Program-made: the position numbers and the translations under genes
Shown: piece after piece, positions 8,677 to 15,468 of the stretch
How positions within the stretch are numbered: position 1 is the stretch's first letter
Layout: each line of letters starts with the position of its first letter
Notes under the pieces: generated by a model
The model's database searches: none
What the model saw: the letters and a program-made list of their open reading frames with translations, nothing else
What the model was told of the DNA's origin: nothing
From: UBA4416 sp031539425
GTDB taxonomy: Bacteria > Bacteroidota > Bacteroidia > B-17B0 > Aurantibacillaceae
Assembly: GCA_031539425.1 (NCBI GenBank)
Contig: JAVKLI010000097.1
Span: 1 to 26,456 of the forward strand
Direction: 5' to 3'
DNA length: 26,456 nucleotides

Positions 8677-8854
8677 GGCCTGTTATTAAAAACAAGTTAG
8701 TGTAAGAGCCACTGGAATAATAGGACTTATCAACCTAACTTACAACTTATTTATGTACAAACAAACCATAAGATTAGATATTAAATACACTGACTGATAG
8801 ATAAATTATGATGTTGTAAAGAGAAAATATTGTACTTTTGATAATACAGATTAC

Positions 8855-8885
8855 AAAAATCGTTTTAATGAGTTCTACGATTTTT
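8855..8885. terminator. Bidirectional intrinsic terminator-like hairpin
   Basis: AAAAATCGT (8855-8863) pairs with ACGATTTTT (8877-8885): nine pairs around a 13-base loop, with A/T tracts that would give a U-run in either direction. Its position between convergent rpoN and tonB fits a shared terminator, although the stem is AT-rich. Confidence 0.5.
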
Positions 8886-8894
8886 ATTCAAATC

Positions 8895-8914
8895 TCTAAA
8901 AACTAATTTTTAGA
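8895..8914. terminator. Second AT-rich hairpin near the tonB stop
   Basis: TCTAAAAA (8895-8902) and TTTTTAGA (8907-8914) form eight perfect pairs around a CTAA loop, 12 bases beyond the tonB stop codon. It probably assists termination or protects the 3' end of the exbB-exbD-tonB transcript. Confidence 0.4.
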
Positions 8915-8926
8915 ACCCACCTTAAA

Positions 8927-9793
8927 TTAAAATTTAAAAATAATTGTTAGGGTTCCTTTTTGTTCTTTGTCAAATTTGTTATTATTAAATTTTGTAGCAA
9001 ATGCGGCTTGCCTGGCTATAGTTTTGAGATTTGAGCTATTTGTATTGGTTCCTCGCCCGTTTGCTTCTGCTTTTATTACTGTACCGTTTTTATCAACTAT
9101 AATTTCTACTACTACTTTTCCTTCTTCTGTTATATTTCGAGGCAAAATGGGGGGGGTTAGTAATTGTCTTCCGGATAAATCAAAGCCAAAGCCACCACTA
9201 CTCTTACCTACCCCATTTCCTGCACCTTCTCCATTTCTTTCTATTTCATCTCCTTGAGTATTTGGATTGCCGTTAGGGTCTCCTTCGTTACCAGCTTCAT
9301 CACTATTTCCATCGCCACCACCAGTTGTTTTGGTTTGTAATTTTTTAAATTTCTCAGCCATTAACTGAGCAGTTGTTTTTACCTCTTCTGGTTTTAAATC
9401 TTGATTGTTTTTTTGTGGTTTAATTTTATGTATAATTTGTTTTTTAACTATATTTTTTGTTGACTTTTTAATTATAACCGTTTCATCTGTTTCATTACTT
9501 GCGTATACATCTTGTTCGGGCGCGTCATTGGCGTTAGTTATTGCTTTATCGTCTATAACTTTTTCAGCTTCGCCAATGCCATTATTTTCAATAGTACCAG
9601 AGCCTTCATTGTATGTGCCAAAGTTTATTTCAACACCACCACCACCTATTGCTGTACTTTCTGGAAATAAAGGGTTAGGAATGGGAATAAAGTATAAATA
9701 AAAAAACAAAAATATTAAACACACAATAATAATTGCGTAACAAGCAGATTGAATTTTGATTCGTGTTATGTTAATTGGTTTTTGCAATGTCAA
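8927..9793 (-). CDS. tonB: TonB-family energy transducer
   Basis: Periplasm-spanning protein that passes proton-motive-force energy from ExbB/ExbD to outer-membrane receptors. One N-terminal transmembrane helix (about 16-36) is followed by a long linker with Lys-rich (about 98-125) and Gly/Asn-rich (about 150-205) parts, then a C-terminal TonB domain (about 212-288) with PPILPRNITEEGKVVVE and a final TLTIIFKF strand. The Pro-rich linker of classical TonB is replaced by a Gly/Asn-rich one, so a TolA-like role is possible. No ATG exists before the membrane segment: the frame opens with TTG at 9793 directly after the in-frame exbD stop (TAA, 9794-9796). A run of eight C on the coding strand encodes part of LTPPILP. 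Confidence 0.88.
   Translation of the reverse strand: MTLQKPINITRIKIQSACYAIIIVCLIFLFFYLYFIPIPNPLFPESTAIGGGGVEINFGTYNEGSGTIENNGIGEAEKVIDDKAITNANDAPEQDVYASNETDETVIIKKSTKNIVKKQIIHKIKPQKNNQDLKPEEVKTTAQLMAEKFKKLQTKTTGGGDGNSDEAGNEGDPNGNPNTQGDEIERNGEGAGNGVGKSSGGFGFDLSGRQLLTPPILPRNITEEGKVVVEIIVDKNGTVIKAEANGRGTNTNSSNLKTIARQAAFATKFNNNKFDKEQKGTLTIIFKF
9149..9156. repeat. G8/C8 homopolymer inside tonB
   Basis: Eight consecutive G on the plus strand (C on the coding strand), reading ACC CCC CCC in the Thr-Pro-Pro of LTPPILP at the start of the TonB C-terminal domain. Runs of this kind are rare in AT-rich DNA and prone to slipped-strand indels. Confidence 0.9.
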
Positions 9794-10213
9794 TTAATGC
9801 TGTCCGTTTGATGTTTGTGTTGCGCAAATCATTTTACATTTTAACCTATCTCCAAGCTGCATTACATCAATAAAATCTTGATATTTTAATTCTTTATCTA
9901 CATGTAGTACAATAGCTGATTCTTTTTTATTAGCAATTTTTGTTTTTAATTCATCTTCTAAAAGCGAATACGCAATTTCTTTAGCATCTATATAATACTT
10001 ACGATCTTGTGTAACAGATAAATGAATGGGGTTTTGACTATTATCAACTGGTTTTTTATTTGTAGAACTTGGTAAATTAACCTTCATAGCGTTTGGGCTA
10101 ATCATTGTAGATAGTATTAAAAAAAACAACATTAAAAAAAACATAATGTCGTTTAAGGAATCAGTACTTACTTCAGATTCTCTGTGTTTGTTTTTTTTAA
10201 AGCGATTTCTCAT
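9794..10213 (-). CDS. exbD: ExbD/TolR family proton channel subunit
   Basis: Inner-membrane partner of ExbB in the TonB energising complex. The 139 residues have a basic cytoplasmic N-terminus, one transmembrane helix (about 22-40) carrying Asp22 (SLNDIMFFLM), which corresponds to the protonatable Asp25 of E. coli ExbD, and a periplasmic domain with VNLPSS and the IVLHVDKELKYQDFIDVMQLG pattern typical of the family (each segment under 20 residues is recognisable). It lies 22 bases after exbB, and its TAA is directly followed, in the same frame, by the TTG where the tonB frame begins. ExbD rather than TolR is inferred from the neighbouring tonB; no tolB or pal is nearby. Confidence 0.92.
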   Translation of the reverse strand: MRNRFKKNKHRESEVSTDSLNDIMFFLMLFFLILSTMISPNAMKVNLPSSTNKKPVDNSQNPIHLSVTQDRKYYIDAKEIAYSLLEDELKTKIANKKESAIVLHVDKELKYQDFIDVMQLGDRLKCKMICATQTSNGQH

Positions 10214-10235
10214 TTTATTTTTTTAGTAAAAACAA

Positions 10236-10943
10236 TTATTGTTTTTGATCGTTTAACATGTTTAAAAAATCAATTTGTGTTTCTTCCATTCTAACAGAAA
10301 ATGAATCAATTTTTGCTGTAAGCCAATGATAGCTTATAAAGGCAAGCACACCAACAATAAGCCCTCCGCACGAAGTGATCATTTTTTGATACAAACCATC
10401 AGATACAGTTTCAATATCTACTGTTCCGGCTAATTTAATTCTATAAAAAATATTAATTACGCCAATTATAGTACCAATAAAACCTAGCATTGGGGCAATA
10501 CGACCTGTAATATTTAAAAAGGATAATTTTTTTTCTAAATAACTCAACTCTACCATTGCTACCTTATCCATGGCTTCTCTAACTTCATTTGTAGATTTTC
10601 CAATTCGAGAAATTCCTTGCTCAATCATAAGTGATTCGGGAGTATTGATACTTTTGCATAATTCGCGTGCTTTTTGAGTGTTGCCATGTTCAATCATTTC
10701 TTTTACACTATGCATCAACACAATGTTTTTTCTTGTAAGCTTGGTAATAATTAAAAACCGTTCTATTAAAACATATAGAGTAGCTAAAAAAAGTAAAGCC
10801 AACGGAATCATAATAAATCCGCCTTTTACAATCATATCAAGTAAAGTTACTTGGCTGGGTGCTATATTTGAAATGGTAGTTGCTTTTGATGTTTCAATAG
10901 CATTTAAAACGTTTTCTGAAACTTGTAACAAAAATAAATTCAT
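10236..10943 (-). CDS. exbB: ExbB/TolQ/MotA-family proton channel
   Basis: Proton channel subunit that, with ExbD, powers TonB. The 235 residues show three hydrophobic segments: about 37-66 (GGFIMIPLALLFLATLYVLI), about 146-168 (RIAPMLGFIGTIIGVINIF) and about 186-208 (TSCGGLIVGVLAFISYHWL). The second and third carry the conserved APMLGFIGTIIG and GGLIVG signatures that line the channel. The start at ATG 10943 leaves a 33-residue periplasmic N-terminus, as usual for ExbB. It heads a compact exbB-exbD-tonB unit and is separated from rsmE upstream by 116 bases, so it probably has its own promoter; TAAATTGG on the minus strand (one mismatch from TAnnTTTG) is the best candidate. Confidence 0.93.
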   Translation of the reverse strand: MNLFLLQVSENVLNAIETSKATTISNIAPSQVTLLDMIVKGGFIMIPLALLFLATLYVLIERFLIITKLTRKNIVLMHSVKEMIEHGNTQKARELCKSINTPESLMIEQGISRIGKSTNEVREAMDKVAMVELSYLEKKLSFLNITGRIAPMLGFIGTIIGVINIFYRIKLAGTVDIETVSDGLYQKMITSCGGLIVGVLAFISYHWLTAKIDSFSVRMEETQIDFLNMLNDQKQ

Positions 10944-11016
10944 AGTGATTAAATTTTAAATAAACGCCAATTTACTATTGTTATATAGTGATAGTGAAGC
11001 TTTACGTGTTTTGTTT

Positions 11017-11034
11017 TTAACAATGTAATGTTAA
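11017..11034. promoter_or_regulatory. Perfect dyad upstream of exbB
   Basis: TTAACA (11017-11022) and TGTTAA (11029-11034) form a perfect inverted repeat with a 6-base spacer, about 74 bases before the exbB start and 25 bases after the rsmE stop. In the minus direction it is followed by A-rich rather than T-rich sequence, so it suits an operator better than an rsmE terminator. The cognate regulator is unknown, and it does not resemble a Fur box. Confidence 0.3.
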
Positions 11035-11059
11035 CTCCATCAAACGCAGAAGTGAAAAA

Positions 11060-11755
11060 TTAGTTTTCAAATTTGTTTTTCACTATTGAACTAGCATACA
11101 CACCAGCGGTTTCTGTTCTTAATCTTGTGCTGCCAAGTGAAGTGTGTATAAAGTGATGTTGTTCTGCTAATACAACTTCTTCGTTAGAAAAATCACCCTC
11201 AGGGCCTATGAGTAATAAAATTTGATTAGTAAATGGTAGCGCTGTAAAGGTAGTTTTAGGGATTGATTTGCAATGTGCAATACATTTTGTTGTAATGTTT
11301 GTATTTAATATTGATTTAAAATGTTGAAGTTGATTTATATTTGGCTTAAATGCATGCAAACTTTGTTTAACTGCCGCATCACAAATTTTATAAATTCTAT
11401 CTATGTTTAGGTTTTTTCTTTCGGAATGGGCGCACTGAATAAACGAAATTTCATGTACGCCAAGTTCTACTGCTTTTTCTACAAACCATTCTGTTCTATC
11501 AATATTTTTAGTTGGTGCAATAGCCAAATGAAAGTGGTGTTTTGATGCTAATATAGTTTCTGATTGAATTATTTTAACTGAAACTAATTTTTCAGTTAGT
11601 GTTTCAATTTTAGCTGTACCTATAAAACCTGCTCCATCAATAATTCTTACAGTGTCACCTATTTTATGTCGAAGCACTTTTAAACAATGCTGCAATTCGT
11701 TTGGTAGTAAAACGGCGGAAGTATTATTAATTATTTGAACAAAAAAAGTATTCAC
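11060..11755 (-). CDS. rsmE: 16S rRNA (uracil(1498)-N3)-methyltransferase RsmE
   Basis: SPOUT-class enzyme that methylates U1498 of 16S rRNA. The 231 residues show the N-terminal PUA-like domain (HCLKVLRHKIGDTVRIIDGAG, about 23-43) and the SPOUT knot: KAVELGVHEISFI (94-106), HSERKN, the SAM-site loop LLLIGPEGDFSNEE and the C-terminal LGSTRLRTETAGVYA (LRTETA being diagnostic). The start is GTG at 11755, directly after the stop of the upstream gene and in the same frame; the resulting N-terminus MNTFFVQ matches the expected family start, so a longer protein is unlikely. Termination-reinitiation coupling is probable. Confidence 0.94.
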   Translation of the reverse strand: MNTFFVQIINNTSAVLLPNELQHCLKVLRHKIGDTVRIIDGAGFIGTAKIETLTEKLVSVKIIQSETILASKHHFHLAIAPTKNIDRTEWFVEKAVELGVHEISFIQCAHSERKNLNIDRIYKICDAAVKQSLHAFKPNINQLQHFKSILNTNITTKCIAHCKSIPKTTFTALPFTNQILLLIGPEGDFSNEEVVLAEQHHFIHTSLGSTRLRTETAGVYASSIVKNKFEN

Positions 11756-12136
11756 TTATTTTTTAAACTCAATTTCTAAAAAAGTTCCTACTTCTTGGTT
11801 TTTGTTCCAAACCATGGCAGGCCTCCAATATCCAGATGTTAGGGCTATAACACGGATAGCTTCTTTTTCTAAATTTTTAGCTACTGATTTATAAACCTTA
11901 ATACCTTTTAATGTACCATTTAATGTCACGGTAAAATCAACACGAACAATGGTTGTTTTATTTAAACTTTTAGGCACTTTTAAATTGTTGTGTATAAAAT
12001 TTAATAACGCATCATGCCCTTTAGTATAGCTTGGTGCAATGGGTGCAGGCATACGTTTATTTCCAGTGTCTTGTTGTGCATAAAGGGGGGTAAAAAAACT
12101 CAGTTGTAATAATATGATAAATGCAAGTAAGCGCAT
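11756..12136 (-). CDS. Small secreted protein with a TonB C-terminal-like domain
   Basis: A 126-residue protein with a Sec signal peptide (about 1-20, ending PLYAQ) and a body resembling the TonB C-terminal fold: LLNFIHNNLKVPKSL (44-58), then VRVDFTVTLNGTLKGIKVYKS, the W-P-A motif in SGYWRPAMVWNK, and a final strand GTFLEIEFKK. It lacks the membrane anchor and linker of a true TonB, so it is probably a free periplasmic TonB-C protein rather than an energy transducer. It starts 3 bases after the stop of the large T9SS cargo gene... reading in transcription order, that cargo gene lies downstream in coordinates 12140-15361 and is transcribed first. rsmE begins immediately after its own stop. A run of six C in the coding strand falls in the signal peptide (FFTPLY). 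Confidence 0.75.
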   Translation of the reverse strand: MRLLAFIILLQLSFFTPLYAQQDTGNKRMPAPIAPSYTKGHDALLNFIHNNLKVPKSLNKTTIVRVDFTVTLNGTLKGIKVYKSVAKNLEKEAIRVIALTSGYWRPAMVWNKNQEVGTFLEIEFKK

Positions 12137-12139
12137 ATG

Positions 12140-15100
12140 TTATTGTTTTATAAATGTTATTGTTTTATGTTTGTTATTAATATTGAGATTAAGTTCATAC
12201 ATACCACTAGTTAACTCTGAAATGTTAATTTGGGATTCGTTAAATACATTGTTTAATTTGCCAAATACAGCCACTTGACCTAATGTATTATAGATTTCAT
12301 ATGCAATTGAAATAGAGTGTAGTGGGTTTTGAATTTTTAGTGTTAGCTTATCATGAGCGGGATTAGGTCCCATAGTAATACTATTTAATATTTTAATTTC
12401 TTCAATACCTATAGCATTAAAAGGGCTTGAACTCGCTTTGCAATCATCTTCATTTTTAATATATACTGTATAATAGCCATATCCCGGAGTTGTTATATCA
12501 ATAGTTTGTAAGGTGGCGTCTGGTATAGCGCTTGCATTGTAATACCATTGGTACGCAAATGCTGGTGAGGAGGTGAGTGTATTATTTAATCTAGTAATGC
12601 TTGGGGTAGCGGGAGTTTGAGCTACTTTACAAGTTGCAGTACCTATTGATTTACAATTACCTACATATCCGGTACATGTGTATATTGTTGTAATACCAGG
12701 TGTTACATAAATAGAAGCTCCATGTTCGTTATTAGACCAAACATATTGCATTGCTCCTGTAGCAGAAAGTATGGCGGTTGTATTACCACATACAGTAGCA
12801 CTTGTTAGAGCAATAGGTACTGGGTTTTGAACACTTAGGGTATTTTGATAAACGTTGCTAGAGCCGTTACTATTGGTAGCTCTTAATGAAATTGAATAAA
12901 TACCTGCTGAATTAAAATTAATGGTTGGATTTTTTACACTGTAAACAGAAGGCGAGGACGCTGCTTGACTTACTGTCCAGCTCCAAGCCGTGGGAGTATT
13001 AGATGATAAATCATTAATAGTAGCAGTAGTATTTACACAATATGTATTATTAAAAGCTGAAAACATAGCTTCTGGAGGCAACCCAGGCGTTGAATATTTA
13101 CTTGTTTTAAAAACGCTTCTACCATAAGTTGCTGCTACAATGGATTGGTCTAAATACTGTATTTCTATATCATTAACAATGGTGTTTGGTAAACCTTGAT
13201 TGTACAATACAAATGAGTTCATGGCAGCGTTTTTATAGTATACTCCTACATCCATACCAACATAAATTTCGTGGTTTGAATTATTTAAATAAGCAATAGA
13301 ATTGCAAGGAATATTTGGCAATCCTGCAGATATATTATGCCAACTTACACCGCCATTTTCCGACATATATACTTTTTGATTACTAGCATAACCAGATAAG
13401 GTAACAAACACATGGTTAGGATTGGTATTATTTACCGCCATTTTAGTTATTTGAGCTGAATTTAAAGGTAATCCAGTTGCAATACTTTTCCATGTAGTGC
13501 CCCCATTTTCTGTTAAATATAAATTAAACCCTGTACTAGCATATATAAAAGAAGGGTTTGAAGGCGCTACTGATATGTATTTAAATTTACTTGAGTTTGA
13601 AATAGTACTCAGTTGAGTCCAATTAAAACCATAATTTGTTGATTTAAATATTTGTTGATAGCCACAATAAAAAGTAGAAGGCACATTTGGATCTTGCACT
13701 ATTGGTGCAACCCAATCCCCAGTACCTGTTAAACCGCTTACAATATTGCTAAATGAGTTACCTCCGTTTGAAGAGTATGCAAAGGCGCCATCTACATAAG
13801 ACGCCACCATATTGTTATTATTATTCCAATCTATAAAACAATCCATACCATCACCAGAATATATCTTTGACCAGCTTGTATTATTCATTAAACAAGTGCC
13901 ATTGTCTTGATGACCAGTAATAATTAAAGATGCTTGAGAGACAGATAAACCGAGTCTATATATTTGAGCAATATTCATTGCACCATTAAGGGTAGTTAAT
14001 CCAGTGCCTGTGTTACTTATTCTATCTAAGCCCCCATCACTTGCAATATACACGCTAGAGCCATTGATATATTGAATATCATGCACATCAGCATGTACTA
14101 AAGGTTTACCTCCTCCCCCTGTCCAGTGGGTAAACAAAGCCCAACTTTGCCCGCCATTGGTAGATTTCCAGGTGTTTACACCTCCAACAATTATTTCATT
14201 TGCATTGGTAGGAGAAACGCCAAGAGCAATATCGTACCATCCTTGTCCACCAGTGTCGGAGCCATTTGCAGACCAGCCCATAACATTAGGGCTTGATGAT
14301 TTTTTCACAAAAGTATTTCCTGAATCTGTAGATTGGTATAAGCCCCCAAATCCATTATTATCACTAGCTTGTAACACGTATACATAATTAGCATTGGCGG
14401 GCGTAACAGATAGTGCTAGTCTTTTAGCTGTAGAACCCATGATAGTGTTGCCAAATGCGGTAAATGAATTTACTGAACTAGCGCCACTGTTTGATTTAAA
14501 AAAATTAGTTGCAGATACAGCGTAAACAACACTAGTATCATTAGGCTTGTATTCTATATCATTAAAAGCAATGTTATGTACTAAATTCCACGTAGCACCA
14601 GCATTGTTAGTTCTATACAATCCATCTGTAGTGGCAGCTAACAATGTATTTGGGCGTAATGGGTTTATTAATAATCTTCCAATTTTATGACCACTACTAA
14701 CAGCCATTGTTAATCCTGTTGCCGCCCACGTTACACCACTATCAGTAGATTTGAGTATGCCTATTGATTTGGTGTCACCCCCATCAAAATCACCAGTTGC
14801 TAAATAAATAATGTTGGGGTTATTAGGGTTGATAGCCATATCAGAACAGCCAATAACACTTAAATTATCAGTATTAGTTGTCCAACTTAAGCCAGCATCA
14901 TTAGATACCCAAAGGCCACCCGCTGGGGTACCAGCGTAAATAATGTTTGTATTTGTAGGATTAAAACGAATAAAGTTAATTCTACCAGCTCCAGTTGATA
15001 AAGGTGAACCCATAGGACCAATAGCGCTCCAATTTGCTGAAGCTGCTGCTATGCCTGATTTTTTTGATATGTTGAGTGTTACTAAATATTTTTGAAACTC

Positions 15101-15361
15101 TTCGTAAGCCTTAGATGGAGAGGCAAATTCCATGTTTCCGGTAGGGTATACTCTAGGTGATGCGTACCATTCAAAGCGTTTGAATACATTATACCCCTTA
15201 CCTCTTTCATAAGGTTTGTTTTTCCAGTAGTTGTTAAAACTATTTTGAATAGTGTAAAAGTTACATTTAGGGTTTAATAGGCTATCCACCCATGGTTGGG
15301 CTGCTAATTGGAAACTGAGTAAAAAAGAAAGCACTATGAATGTTTTTTTCATGAAAAGCAT
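12140..15361 (-). CDS. Large secreted T9SS cargo protein with Asp-box propeller, PKD domain and T9SS sorting domain
   Basis: Probable cell-surface or secreted protein of 1073 residues. A signal peptide (to about residue 22, QLAAQ) is followed by a beta-propeller-rich region (about 110-758) with at least eight Asp-box/BNR-like repeats: SNDAGLSW (153), STDSGVTW (205), TNNAGATW (251), STDSGNTF (344), STNGGQSW (400), SSNGGNSF (530), TENGGTTW (617) and SENGGVSW (667). This resembles Vps10/sortilin-like or sialidase-like propellers, but no catalytic site is evident. A PKD-like domain (763-846), two Ig-like segments (847-985) and a type A T9SS C-terminal sorting domain (about 990-1073, MGPNPAHDKLTLKI ... 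SELTSGMYELNL) complete it. The more typical start is the internal ATG at 15352 (MKKTF). It lies 107 bases after sprE, a T9SS gene. The ligand or substrate is unknown. Confidence 0.85.
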   Translation of the reverse strand: MLFMKKTFIVLSFLLSFQLAAQPWVDSLLNPKCNFYTIQNSFNNYWKNKPYERGKGYNVFKRFEWYASPRVYPTGNMEFASPSKAYEEFQKYLVTLNISKKSGIAAASANWSAIGPMGSPLSTGAGRINFIRFNPTNTNIIYAGTPAGGLWVSNDAGLSWTTNTDNLSVIGCSDMAINPNNPNIIYLATGDFDGGDTKSIGILKSTDSGVTWAATGLTMAVSSGHKIGRLLINPLRPNTLLAATTDGLYRTNNAGATWNLVHNIAFNDIEYKPNDTSVVYAVSATNFFKSNSGASSVNSFTAFGNTIMGSTAKRLALSVTPANANYVYVLQASDNNGFGGLYQSTDSGNTFVKKSSSPNVMGWSANGSDTGGQGWYDIALGVSPTNANEIIVGGVNTWKSTNGGQSWALFTHWTGGGGKPLVHADVHDIQYINGSSVYIASDGGLDRISNTGTGLTTLNGAMNIAQIYRLGLSVSQASLIITGHQDNGTCLMNNTSWSKIYSGDGMDCFIDWNNNNNMVASYVDGAFAYSSNGGNSFSNIVSGLTGTGDWVAPIVQDPNVPSTFYCGYQQIFKSTNYGFNWTQLSTISNSSKFKYISVAPSNPSFIYASTGFNLYLTENGGTTWKSIATGLPLNSAQITKMAVNNTNPNHVFVTLSGYASNQKVYMSENGGVSWHNISAGLPNIPCNSIAYLNNSNHEIYVGMDVGVYYKNAAMNSFVLYNQGLPNTIVNDIEIQYLDQSIVAATYGRSVFKTSKYSTPGLPPEAMFSAFNNTYCVNTTATINDLSSNTPTAWSWTVSQAASSPSVYSVKNPTINFNSAGIYSISLRATNSNGSSNVYQNTLSVQNPVPIALTSATVCGNTTAILSATGAMQYVWSNNEHGASIYVTPGITTIYTCTGYVGNCKSIGTATCKVAQTPATPSITRLNNTLTSSPAFAYQWYYNASAIPDATLQTIDITTPGYGYYTVYIKNEDDCKASSSPFNAIGIEEIKILNSITMGPNPAHDKLTLKIQNPLHSISIAYEIYNTLGQVAVFGKLNNVFNESQINISELTSGMYELNLNINNKHKTITFIKQ

Positions 15362-15468
15362 AATATGATATTTAGTATCACAATATACTCAAAATAAAAT
15401 GGTTAAATTGATAATTAACTAACAACGGTAGTTAAATTATAAAAAAATAGAACGTGTTAATTTGAAAA

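Larger units (their letters stand above)
8677..8926. other. Gap between convergent rpoN and tonB
   Basis: All frames are closed by frequent stops and no gene or tRNA is visible. It holds an exact TAnnTTTG element on the plus strand (TACTTTTG, 8833-8840) with a TTG 16 bases upstream (8814-8816), followed by two hairpins (listed separately) and a 12-codon open frame (8868-8906). Confidence 0.5.

Noticed and set aside
8886..8893. TTCAAATC resembling a tRNA T-loop
   Set aside because: The flanking bases do not form a T-stem and there is no acceptor or anticodon arm.
12140..15361. Sialidase or glycosidase activity for the T9SS cargo protein
   Set aside because: Asp-box repeats are present, but the arginine triad and other catalytic residues of sialidases could not be identified; Asp-boxes also occur in non-enzymatic propellers.
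15415..15435. Hairpin TTAACTA/TAGTTAA between sprE and the cargo gene
   Set aside because: Seven pairs, but no T-run follows in the direction of transcription (minus); not convincing as a terminator.
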